A DNA stretch of 64,000 bases from Phascolarctos cinereus (Eukaryota > Chordata > Mammalia > Diprotodontia > Phascolarctidae), in contig NW_018344274.1 in NCBI RefSeq assembly GCF_002099425.1, positions 1,423,001 through 1,487,000 on the forward strand. The letters run 5' to 3'. The notes beneath the pieces were generated by a model. It made no database searches and had not been told where the DNA came from. It worked only from the letters and a program-made list of their open reading frames with translations. This document shows, in pieces, positions 13,001 to 26,300 of this stretch (the stretch's first letter is position 1; every line of letters starts with the position of its first letter). Made by a program: the position numbers and the translations under genes.

Positions 13001-16000
13001 CAATAATACAACTGCATAGGCCAATAGCACTAATTTTTTTAAAAGTTTGAAAAATGACTTATTGAATAAAGACACTAGTTATAATTGATTCAAGAAGAAA
13101 TAGTGAATGGTGCCCCTATTGGTGATTAATGTTAATTGTAAATGGAGAATAGAAAAGTATATTGATTCTTTTCATGAAAAATAGAGACACCTGGAACACA
13201 TGGTATAAAACTTGAAGAATCAGATCAAGTGCCATAAAACCGAAAGAAAGATCAGTGAAGATGTCTGAGAAAATGTTCCAGTCTATCAGACCAATGACAA
13301 AATTTATTTCATTAAAATGTGTTCATAGTCACAGGATATATTAACCTGGTTGTCTTCCTCTTGATGGTTCTATTGCCTCCTTGATATTGCTATAATAAGC
13401 TTCAAAATCTATGGAAAGAATAAAAAGATCATTAGAAACACAGCTTTGGGTAGTGTTGCATGCATTTAAATCAAAATCCTCCCAAATTCAGTTTAGAATG
13501 AATGTTAAAATTTAGCAAAATCTCTGGCATTAACTACAATTCTCTTTAACTGGCATGTCTCTATTTATAATGATTTATTTTCATAATGATACCCCTGAGG
13601 CATATAAAGATCCCAAAGTGCTCCTGAATTATCAAAGAAAAAAACGAATGTTGAGAAAGAGCACTAGCCTTGACGAATGAAGGATATTACGCTATCTCAG
13701 AACTGGAATAAACTTTATAGGCAATCTAATCCAACTTGAAGCATGTTTTAGGCTAAGAAAATTTGTGTCTGAATCCTGAGGGAAAGGGATACAGCGAATG
13801 CAAAACAAGAAAAAAATGTGAACCATTCAAAACATGGCTCTTATCATAATAATTATAACTCCAATATAAGGTTGAAAGGGAACACCAAAAAAAGCTTCCA
13901 TCTCTATAATTTCAACAAATTGGTTCCTTTATGTGAAATATTCATACATAATCCAAAATTATAATCTCAATTTGGTTGCAATATAATCTGATATATAATG
14001 ACTATCATCTGAAATATCTTCTTTGATGGCTGTAGAATCCCTTCACCAGTGCATATTACAATTCATCCGTGCCTTAACATCCTCATTCTTGATTATATCC
14101 TCCCATAAATTCTTCATTAAGGATATACTCAAAATAACACAGGATTCTAGGTACTTAAACTTTTTTGGATACCAATATAGCATTTAGGATGTTCAACTCT
14201 TACTCTCATTAAATGACCAAAAAGACCCCTTTCAAGAGTGTACATTTCTACTATTTTTTTTGTCCTAGCTTGCAAGTCACCCCCTTGGCTGGCTCCAAGT
14301 CAACTTTCATTTCAAGAATAAAGCTCTACCTTCAACAGACTTTTGGTTGACTTCTCCAGGGTCAATCAAGGTACTAAGTTCTCACTATTCTAGTGGATTG
14401 CTTTCCCTGATATGCTCTGAAATCTATCATCCCCTAAATACCTGTCTGCTGAGGAGATTAAGCCTACCTATTTCCCAGATTTCTCTGAGGACTTTACTTG
14501 CCCTGTGCTTCTGCTTTAATTCATCTCCCTACTTTGTCCCAGAGAACTCCAGGGCCTTGGTCCCCTTCCTCTCAATCTCCCAGTGGGATATGGACCCTAT
14601 GAAGCTACACGGAGAGAAACATGGGGTAAATGAGTCAAATGGTGGCCTAAAATATATGTGTGTGTGTGTGTGTGTATGTATACATGTATATATGTGTATA
14701 TATACATACATATATACCATATGTATACATATATGTATGTATATATGGAAATGTTTTCACATGAAATAGAAAGAGAAAGAAGGCCTTATTAGATCTAGTT
14801 TATTTTTTTAATTTAATCATGCTTTTCTTTCATCCACTTTAACAATTAGTATGTAAATCCATTTTATTTCATTTAAAATCTGTCTAAAGTTTCATAGCAA
14901 CAAATTTTGGCTCTTAGTGACAAACTGTGATTTATGAACTGATAGATTCTTCATATTTAATCTGCTTAGACAGCAAGGATTAGAAAGTCAGTAAACCAAA
15001 AACTAAATGAGTGTCATTAGTAAACTATTCCTTGAATCTACTATATTTAAGCATAGGATAATATTTTTGTAATTTAAAAGCCGTTAACCTAACTTGAGGA
15101 GCTCTATGATATAGTGACAGAATAGAAAGTAAAAAAAAAAATTCCAAATAGCATTCATAAATGCTACTCCCTAGTCTCTTAGTTGACTAGAAACAAATAT
15201 AAAAGGCGTGATGTATTTGCCATTGCTATTATTTTACTCAGTGTTCAAAAACTATGGTTGACAGTCATCCACTAAAGAAAACTTTTTTTCTCAAAAATTA
15301 GGGGGTTGGAAGAATAGAAATAAAATAAGGTTTTCTTTCTACAAAAGATTCTTCCTGTCTCCCCAGACTCTACTCCTCAAGAGGGCTAGGAACACATATT
15401 TGTTTCTCAATCCTACAATGAGAAATAGATAACTAAACTTTGGGGCAAAGTAGTGATAGGGTGATAAGAGAGAGAAAGTATTCTCTCACCATAATTTGAA
15501 ATCTAGAACAGCCACTGAGTTGGAGTTGATGAGAAAGCTATTGGTGCTAAATTTCTGACACACAAAATTTACTTCCTCTCCTACTTTCAGATCACTAAAA
15601 CTGGTTCTTTTTCAAAGAGATATAAAATTAGCTCAATTATTAGCTTTGGAAGGAAGCAATGAATCATGCAAGACAACTCTTTTTTAAAAAAACAAGTTTA
15701 AGAAGGTCAGTCAAAAAAAGGCTTCCCAATCCCCAATAGATAATGCTGCAAATTTCAGTAATTATCCAGAGGGATTGGCATCAGACACACATGACTTCAC
15801 TCCTCAAAAGGCTACATTTGTTACCACAAAGGAAACTAGAGGAAGAAATGCAAATAAGCAAAAGGAAAGAAATAGAAAGTAAATGTAATTACCAGAAATG
15901 TAAGAAGAATTTTGAGGTAGCTCAGTGCTTGGTAACTTTTCTCTCTGGGTGGATCGTATGACAGAATTTTTTTCTAGCAAGCCTTGCATTGGGTAAAGTA

Positions 16001-19000
16001 GCCCTTCCTGAACAGGATCCTCCAGAGCTGAGGGACTGCTGCTCTCCTTGTTACTAGGATCATTTGCATGTTGAAATCCAATTGTAATGTTTATGGATGT
16101 TGCAGAAACGGAGGTTTTCACCGGAGCTGAAAGGGCCAGCTGCCTGATAGCCAGTCCAGAAGCCTCTCTAGGGAAGGGTGTGGTTGTTATGGCAGGAGTA
16201 GTCATTTGTTTCACTGTGGAGGGTGGATTTGACTTTGGAATTGTCAAATGGCACCAGTGAGGCTTAATGAGCCTAGCAGATCTGTAGCTCTACAAAAGGA
16301 AACTTATGCATACGTTGAAACAATTACAACACTGTGCAAAAAATAAATGTGGTTCTTATAGATAATATAATTACAGTGCAAGTGTGCTTAGATATTTTCA
16401 CATATAATACTGATAAATATAGTCAATTATTTTTCTAACCAAAAGATCCACCATAATAATATTAGCAATAACAATAGCTAACATTTACATAGCACTTTAT
16501 AGTTTTCCAAGTGTTTCACAGGTATTGCCTCATTATTATCTCCAACTTACAGATGAGAAAATTGAGGCTGGGAGATTTAAGTGATTTTCCCTGGGTCACA
16601 CAGCAAATAAGTGGCTAAGGCTAGATTCAAACTCAGGTCTTCCTAATCCTAAATCTAGCACTCTAGACATTATACCACCTAACCATCTCAAGATAACTTA
16701 ATAGAAAACTCCTATAATACCTTAAAAGCAAAATTCAATTCATAAATAATTACTTTACATATAACCCTTCAACATTTCTGTTCCATAGGTAGCGTAAGTA
16801 TCATTTCAATATAAAGTTGCATTTTGTATCCTAAATATGCTGGAGAAGAGAATGGCAAACACTCCAGTATTTTTGCCAAGAAAACCCCAAATGGGATTTC
16901 ACAAAGAGTCAGAAAGGATAGAACAACAATCCAAAACATGTTTGTTTTTTCTTTAATGAAACCATTCTCACCACACTGCTTATAGACATCTTTGGTAAAC
17001 CTCATTGAATACATAGAGAAATTGAGGTAAAATCAGAGATGTATGATTTGTTGCAGTTCAATCCACATTTTGGCAAAAATACAAGAAGCTAGAGATGTAC
17101 ATGAACAGTCTGGTGAATACTGATCAGATGTGTAGTATGAGAGATTAAAGATCTCAGGCAAAGGAGGAACAGTTGTACCCCCTTGAGGAGAGGGGAGACA
17201 TGCAACTGGTAGCTTACTTGCTCCCTATCCCTACCTCTACCCTATTTCAAAGTATCAGAAAGTAGGTTTAATATGTTAAGGGTGGGTTGAGAGCAGGTGC
17301 TAGTGGTCAGTGAATTAATCAGTGAGTAGAGCAAGGAAATTGTAGTTTGAATAGGATATGAAGTTGGACATAAAAAGGTATTCAGTAGGTATAGCGGAAT
17401 GATGATAGGAATTTGGTAAAACTGAGGAGAAACTGAGTTTAAGGAAAAAATTAAACATTAAATGGAGAGAGAGAAAGACAGAGACAGAAAGAGATTGGAG
17501 GGAAGGGAAAGGGAGGAGAGGAGAGAGAGAGTCAGTCCATACTAGGACAGCAAAGAAGAAGCCAGTTCAGGTTCTACATATCAAACACAGGTATGGAAGA
17601 GGTTATGTCAAGGAGTCTCAGTCCTAGTGTTTCATTCTTCCCATACAATATAACATTCCAATCACATGCAGATAATATAACAGCAACAAAAAAAAGAGAG
17701 ATGAGAGACAATTAGATTTGGTCTTATATTATTTATCTGAACTGGGTTTTTTAATATGTTCTTAGTCTGTTTTGGGAATGAGAGATGCAATATGAGAGCT
17801 AGATCAAAGGGTTGTTCAATGTCTTGATTCCTGAAATGCCCTCCTGACTCTTCTGCATTTATCCATGTGTGATATTCTTTCAAGACCACATTTAAGTCCC
17901 AGCTACTTCGTGAACATATTCATTTCCAAACGCTTATGTTCTAGCAGGTTTTTTAAGGTCACAAGAAGTTATTTATTTCATTTCTACTGCTCAGAAATTC
18001 AAGAACACAGGGTTCCTACCTTCCATGCTATTTGTTTCTGTTGCATTGACTAAAAAAAGATCCCAAGAATAAGAAATGTTAGGCATGTTGGCACATTCTT
18101 CACACTTCACTTGGAGAGAAAATTCTTCATTCCAGTTCACAGAATTGTCTTTAAAGTTGACCCAAGAAATGTGAAGTGGTCTATAAAATAAAATCTGTTT
18201 TTAAACTTTTACTTTACAGCTCGAGTTTTACTTGAAAAGCTTTTTGAGGGCTTTTTAATCCTTATTCATGTTGGTTATGCTCTTCTCAATCTTTATTATA
18301 TAATTTCATTTACATAAAGGATTCAATTTCTTAAACTTTAAGTGTTTTTGAACTTTTAAAATTTTGAGTTCCAAATTCTCTCTCCCTCCAGCCCCTCCAC
18401 CACCCATTGAGAAGGCAAGCAATATGATTCCCATTATACATGTGAAGTCATGTAAAACATATTTCCACATTAGCCATGCTGAAATAAAAAAGCAAGAAAA
18501 ACAAAGTGAAAAAAATGTTCTTCGATCTGCATTTAGAATTTATTAGTTCTCTCTCTGGAAGCAGATAGCATTTTTCATCATGAGAAAGTTTTAATATCTT
18601 TATTTTTAAAAAGACTATATAACAGAACCATGAATGTTTGCCCATATTTGGGCAATTACAGATATATTGAACCTATTTGTACATGTAGCATCAATGTCAA
18701 ATATACATAAAATATTTACATTGAATTTGATCCTGCCTAACAGCCTAATAAAACAATGTTGCCAAGTCGTTACACACTCTTTCCTTCACCTTCACCTCAA
18801 CTCCATATTCAAAATAATTGATTACCAAGTCTCAACAATATTTCTGCAACACAACCTCTTTTCTCTACTCTTACCACTCCAGTCCATGCCCTGACTACCT
18901 CTACCCCGGATGATGTGATAATTTTCCAACTGGATTCAATGTGTATGGTGGAATAATAATAGAAGAAACTTGGAAAAACTGCGAAGAGACTGAATTTAAA

Positions 19001-20011
19001 GAACTCAATCTCCAGTCTTTCCACACTCCATTCTATGCTTTATGCTACAACTTGTAGATGAATATTTCTAAATCCTAAATTAATGTTCCTAAATGCTTCT
19101 ACCTGCTTTCAAAATATCAAATATCTTCTTTGGATTTCTCACTGACTTTGAATTAATATCTAAGCTGACTAGGCTGGTATTAATGGCTATCCATACATAT
19201 GTCCATTTTTTTACATCCCTAACCTTATTGCCCACTACATCTTAACAGAATTCCCCCATCCTAGTCAGGGAGGTATCCTCACTGTCTCCTTCCACCTCTC
19301 TCACTAACATGGCATGTTCATAGGTTCAGAGGATTAAGAACTAGAAGGAACCTTAGAGATAATTTAGTCTAGCCCACTCATGTTGCAGATTTGATAACTG
19401 AAGATCTAAGGTGAAGTAATTTATTTAAGATCAAAAAGGAAATAAACAGCAGAGCAGAGATTACTACCTAGGCCCTTTGGCTCCAAATACAATATTCTCT
19501 CCAGTGCTTTTTTCATATTGTACTGCCTCCATTCATACTTACTTCTGTATTTATGCTGTTACACTATTGTGGGCCACTTACCTAAGACACATATCTTCTT
19601 TTTCATCTATAAAAATCATACACAAAAGGCATACAATTATAGTGGAAAGACAACCAGACTTGGAGTTGAAAAGGTCTCAGTTCAAATCCCAAATCTGACA
19701 TTTATTAGCTGAGTATTTTGCCTCTCTGAGATTCAGTTTCCTCTACCATAAAGGGTAGATAATAATACTTGCAATATCTACATCCTTGTTGTGAGGAAAC
19801 TGTTTGCAAATCTTAAAGTACCTGATAGATAAATGTAAATTATTATTATTATTATTACAATTATTAGTATACATATCCTTCAAGATTTAGCTCAACTTCA
19901 TTTCCTTGATAAAGCCCTCTCCAACTAATCCAGGCCACATTTCACGCCACCTTCTCTGACCTTCTTATTGTCTTTTTAACAGAATATGCATCATATGTGT
20001 GTATACATATA

Positions 20012-20044
<33 letters not shown>

Positions 20045-23000
20045 ATAGACACACATTTGGCATGTATGTGTATATTTAACTCATTCTGGCACTAACATTT
20101 TCATCTACTTAATGTCTTTATAACTCACTCTGGCATATACTTTATTACATATTATATTCTCATATTAATTAATTGTTTTATGTATGTATCTCTTCTTTCC
20201 CAGTGAAACAAAAATGAACTTCTCAAGGACTGTAACATAAACCTCTCTGGTACCCTCCTTGAACTCTAACAGAGTGCTGAGGAGACCGTAGCTGTTTAAT
20301 ATATGTTGAATTAAATTGAAAAGAATACCTGAATGAGGGGCCTGATTGAACAGACAGGAACACCTGTGCTTCAGAAGAGTTTCGGTTTCCACTAGACACC
20401 ATTAGTGTCACTAAGAATTGGTCATAGGAGTCATGAAGAAGTGATGCTGGGAAAGAGATGACTGATGCGCTGCTGTTGAATAGACTGTATCTTGGAGAGT
20501 TGAAACATGTGTGTTTTCGTTTACTTGCTGGGACACATTTCCAGTAATACCTATTTGGAAAAGTCCATTGAAGATGTGCTTAAACGTATGCCTTCTATCT
20601 GAAGCAAATCAAAGTTACTTTTTTTTTTCATTTTTAGTAGATTATTTGCTGTCCAACTAAGATATCTACACTGGGAGCCAGGGTTTTGTTTGTTTGGTTT
20701 TAGTCTAGAATTAAAACCCAGCTACAAAATCTCCAGAAGAGTAAGTGGCTAAATTTGGCAGAGCAATTCATTTAACTTCTTAGTGCTCTAGACAAGACTA
20801 TAAGGTACAGATGAATTTTGGGTTTGCATTGGTAGAGGAAATTTTCACATAGAAGTTCCCTCCACACTGATGAATTCAAAAGATAAGAAAAGCTCATTGC
20901 CACCATTCTCTCTTGTTCAAGTGCATTCTGCCAAGCATGAATATCCCGACTGGCTTGCACAACCATTGCATTTATGTCTTACCAACTCCATGAAGATTTC
21001 TAATTTGATCACTGCCTTCTGAAATGACCAGAGCCTTCTCGTGACCTCTGTGGCGCTTACTTATATCATTCCTTCATTACTTCGCATAAGATGCTTCATG
21101 TTGTAATTTATCTTTTTATTCATTCAAATAGAAACAGGTAGCCAAGACCTTAGAAGAAAGGTGAGGAACCCGAGGCCTCCAGGCCACATGTGGCCTTCTA
21201 GGTCCTTGGGCACAGCCCTTTGACTGAGTCCAAGTTTTACAGAAAAAAATCCTTTTATCAAGGGGATTTGTTCTGTGAAGTTTGGATTCAGTCAAAGGGC
21301 CTCATTTGAGGACCTAGAGGGCCACCAAAGCCACAGGTTCCCCACCCCTGCCTGTGAGACACTCTAGCTCAACCTTGTCATTTCACAGATAACAAAACTG
21401 AAGCTGAGATAGTGATGTAACTTGCCCAATGTCACACTGAGAGTTGGTGGCAGAGCTGGGACTAGAGTCCAGATGTCTCCTTGAACTGGACTGTAAGTTC
21501 TCTGAGATCAAGGACCATGTCATATATTTCCTTGTGTCCCCTGGCTGGGACAGCACAATACTTTGTACATAGCAGGGACACAATCCTAGCTAATTTTTCT
21601 TCAGATTGGATTTATCTTGTCTGAGCTAATTATGTATATGTTCTCTCTCCCATTACAATGTGGCTTCCTTGAGGACAAGACCTTTTTTTTTTTCTTTTTA
21701 TCCCTGGTGCTTAGCCCGGTGCCTGGCAGACAGTAATTTTTCTTTTTAGTTAATTGATCATGGAGGAGAGTGCCCTTTATAGTTTCCTTGTTGCAATCTT
21801 TTTGGGCCATATCTAAAGCAACACAGAAACAAATGTCACTATAAATTATAGGACAGAACCTGGAAGGGGCCCATAGGGAAAATGGTCTCCCTTTGGTGTT
21901 GAAGGTCTTGCTTCCACCTTCCCAGACCTAGAGGGAAGAGTTCAACTCAAGCACAGAACTTATACATATAATCACTTCCCACAACCATACAAAGTAGTTT
22001 CCCCAAAATTTTAGCAATCAAACGCTTACAGACCCAACATCCCAAAGAAATTACTCATGTAGAGTATTACTCATTGTAGAGGTGCCAATATTTGGGTGTG
22101 AAGTTTCCCCTAAGCTACCCTATGTTTCCATCTTGAAAAGATATCTTGGAATACCATGTTGATTCAATTGTTCAAAAAGTTCACATTACTTTTTTAAAAA
22201 ATTAATTATTTTGAGCTTCCAAAAATGAAAACAAATTCCCTCACTTCTTACTTCCGAAATGTCAAAAGAAAATAAGACGAATGTATGAGATGCGATAAGG
22301 GAAGCTAATATAATCCAATTCATCCTTACTCTAAATGAGTTCCAGGATCATCAGGATCAAAGGACTGTGAGCCATTAAGCACAACAACAGAAAAAGGGGT
22401 CTTAGAGATCACCAGGTGTGTTCCCTCTGAAATCACACTGACAGGTGGCTGGGACACCACCTCAATAACCACTGAATAATTACTATATACCACGCTGCCT
22501 TGTATTTTAACCTGTATAAAAAAATTAAAAAGAGAAAAAAACATAAGGAAGGACGCAGATCCTATAAGGATTGTGAAAGTTCTGAAAAAATTAGAGATAA
22601 AAATACTAAATAGTTTGCTATGTTAAACCAGGATCTCAAAGTTGTTACACATACAGATTAGTTTTGATGCTTAGCAATAGCTGATTTTTTCAAATTATTA
22701 ACCAATTGAATCTTTTTTTAGACAGAGAAGTCAGACTAGTTTGTGCATATAGACACAGTCTAAGAAAAATAACTAAGTTCCTTGAATATTAAAAAATGAA
22801 CATTTTCTTAATGCATGACATAATGCTAACTCTACTGATTTGCAAATAAAACAATATTTTGAATTTCTACAGTGTTCTATAGTTTTAAAAAACATTTTCA
22901 CATATATTGTTTTTTTCCTCCAGGTGATAACCTTGTAAGATAAACAGGATGGTATTATTATACCCATTTTACAGATGAGGAAGCTGAGACCTAAAGTGAC

Positions 23001-23262
23001 GTGACTTGACTAAGGCCAGATGGCTTTCCAGTGCTAGAATCAGGAATAAAATCCAAGTCTTCTGATCAGAACCAGGACAAAGAGTTTGTATTCCCTATTT
23101 AAGTTTTGAAAATTGTGCCCTCTGTGTGTTGAGTCATTTAAACATTTTAACTAATTTATCAAGTGCCAGCTAGGTACCAGGCATTGTGCTAAATGTTGAG
23201 AATACAAAGAGAAAAACAATCCTGATGTCAAAGAGCTTACATTACACTAAGGGGGGAGGGTA

Positions 23263-23311
<49 letters not shown>

Positions 23312-23349
23312 CTATCTATCTATCTATCTATATATAGATAGATAGATAG

Positions 23350-23390
<41 letters not shown>

Positions 23391-26300
23391 TATGGATAAA
23401 CATCATTATGTGTGTGTGTAATATGATTGTATACATGTACCCATAAACATACGTGTGTATAAATTATTAAGTAGTTTGCGGGGAGCACTAACAACCAATG
23501 AATGCCTCATGTAGAAGGTGGCACCTGAGTTAGTTGGGGGATGAAGGGAGGTATGATTCCAAATAGTGAAAATAAAAAAGGAAAGAATTCTAGAGCATTC
23601 CATATTACTATTCACTGGATACTTTGGGCATATATTATATGAAACATGCAATTTTACTTCCCACAAATTCAATGGGTGCAAAGATTTTTACAAAGTAATA
23701 TTAAGATGTGTCTTTCATTACTACTCTGTTCATGTTGATCCCTAGGAAGCTGTCTACCTTGTCTAGTCCTAATTCCACCTATACTCCTGATTCAGAGTCA
23801 GGTAATTTTGACCAACCAATTCATCAATTCAAATGTTTACACATTAGAGAATATGGGAATACATTAAACTAGCCCTCTTTGGGAAGACCCAAATAATGGT
23901 AAATTGATGATTTTGCATGTTGTTATTAAATAGGTGATTAAAGATCCAAAAAGTCAGAGAAATTTTCAATTCATTATTTAGAGCAATGAATTCTTATTAG
24001 CATACTCTTTGACAAGTTCCTGTGGCCTCTGATTGTCCAGTCCCTCAACTTCTGACACAAGGGAAAAGGAGATTTATAAGACCCAAATCCCTTTTGTATT
24101 TTCTGTACACAAGAGCACAGAAAGTTTGGCAAGTAGTAAATGATGGTGAGAAAATTTGGACCCAAGATTTCTTATTCCATGCTCTTTCAAATGCCAAGAG
24201 GGTTAATACTTCTAGCCTTGCCCAAAACTCTACTTTAACTGGTACTATAGATATCTCCAAGAAATTTTTGAGCTAATTCCCCCTATCTGCAAGTATACGA
24301 GAACAGTTTGGGAACCAAGCTTATCTATAGTTTCAGCTACATGATACATCTAATGTCCCCATGAAAATTATTCTGAGGAATGTTGTCTTTAACACTAAGC
24401 ATCTTTCCTCTGTCTGTTATTGTCCTCGACTTCCCTATTTCTGGAGATCTATTCTTCTAATCATTCATGCTTTTAAATTCAGCCACCTTTGGTTCCTCCC
24501 TCTCTTTTGCTTCAAACATCTAATTGGTTGCCAATTTCTATGAATCTATCATACATCCTTTCCTCATATTTCTGAAAGTCAGCATTGCCACAACCTATAT
24601 TCAAGACCTCATTATTTCTCTACTAGAATATTGTAATATCCTCCTAGCAAGTCTCCGTAACCCCAGTCTCTCCCCACTTCAATCCATCCTACACATCAAT
24701 TTGCCAGATTAATCCTTCTAATGAATATGTTACCTGACTGTCAAAAATCTCAATGACTTACCTTTGCCTACTGAAAAAGTTTATAACCCTCCATGGTCCC
24801 TTCAATATCTAGTCTAAATTCTACCTCCTCCAATAAACCTTCCCTGATTCCAAGAAGTAAACTTTCCTTCATCTGGTATCATAGTATTTTCATTAACTTT
24901 GCGTATTCTAATTTGTGTTATAGCAAGTTTTTCACACATTTCACACATGCATTTGTGTGTGTGTGTTTATATTTTCCTCTCCTGTTAAATTATCAGTTCC
25001 TTGAAGGCAAAAAGTGATCAAACATTGTTTCATTATTATCTTCAATTCTTCAGGATGTAGTACAATACCTTCCACAGAGTAAGCACTTAAATGCTTGTTG
25101 AAATGAAATCAATTGTTTACCTTTATATCTCCCTCATACCCCAGTCCCCACAACACATAACACACAGCAAGGATTTAATAAATGTTGGATAAATAAATGA
25201 ATGCTATGGGAGTTCAAGTCTCAGCACATATAATTATTTCAATATCCTGTTAATGCCTCTAATTCACAATCCTATTGGCTTGATTTTCACTGCAGAACTA
25301 CAGGACTTGCTCAAAGAGCCTTTTAAAGAAGGAGTATTTTGTAGCCCAGATCGGACATGTACGTTATGAAAATTGAAAGCCACCTCCCAAGTTGAACTGG
25401 CAGAAAAGGTTAGGCTGTCCTTATCAAAGCTATGTCATGTTTACTAAAATATCACAAATTACAACTATTTTGGTAAAGTCAAGACTGAAGAAGTGAAAAT
25501 GTGAGTTTTAGAATATTCCTAAACAATGCTTTTTTATTTATATAAAACATATATATACAAAAAAATAAAAACATTACCAAATATGTATCCTGTGGGTATC
25601 TATCATAATTATTAAATGAAAAGGATTTGTAATTAGCATAGCAATTGTTTTATGTAAATGAAGTGCTTGAAAATAATTTCTTCTCTTAAATAGATTAAGC
25701 ACTTTCCTTGAAGTGTTGCTTACACTATTAATTTTCTTAGCAAACCTTTTTTTTCCCCTAGATGGTACAAATTAACAGAGTAAGAAATAATGAGCTTTTA
25801 CTGTATAGTCAGTCATCCATGAAACACTGGTAAATAGCAATCTCATTATGCAAGTTTGAATGTAAAGTTAATTTATTTCTCCTCAGAAGATGAGGCTTTT
25901 AAAAACACCATCATTCTTAGTTAGCAAGCAAACCTTTGCAAGTGCAGTATAGTTTCCATATTCCAGAAAGTAGCTGGGAAGAAGAATGGTTTGTCTGTGC
26001 CTGTTGAGAGCAGTTGGAAACAACACTAGTGAGCCATCAGACTTTATTAAGGACCAACTGTAGTTAAGGCCTCGGGAAATGTCACACTGAATGGGAGCTT
26101 CAAAGGTAACTCCAAGTTTAAGAGGTTGATGTCGCCAAATCTAAACATCAAAAGAAAAGATGTCTCATTAAAGTTTCCATGGAATCTGAAATTACACAAA
26201 TACATAAAAAACTTGTGATTTAGACAGTGCAGGGAACTCTCACCATGGGACCTCTCTCCACTCATGCATTTAGCAACCCCTCTATGACTTAGCAGATAAG

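Noticed and set aside
14347-14769. 140-codon plus-strand open frame
   Set aside because: It ends in a TG/TATG microsatellite, lies in an intron, and shows no family or splice context.
23261-23392. Regular short repeats that might suggest a CRISPR-like array
   Set aside because: They are tetranucleotide microsatellites without spacers, in a vertebrate genome.
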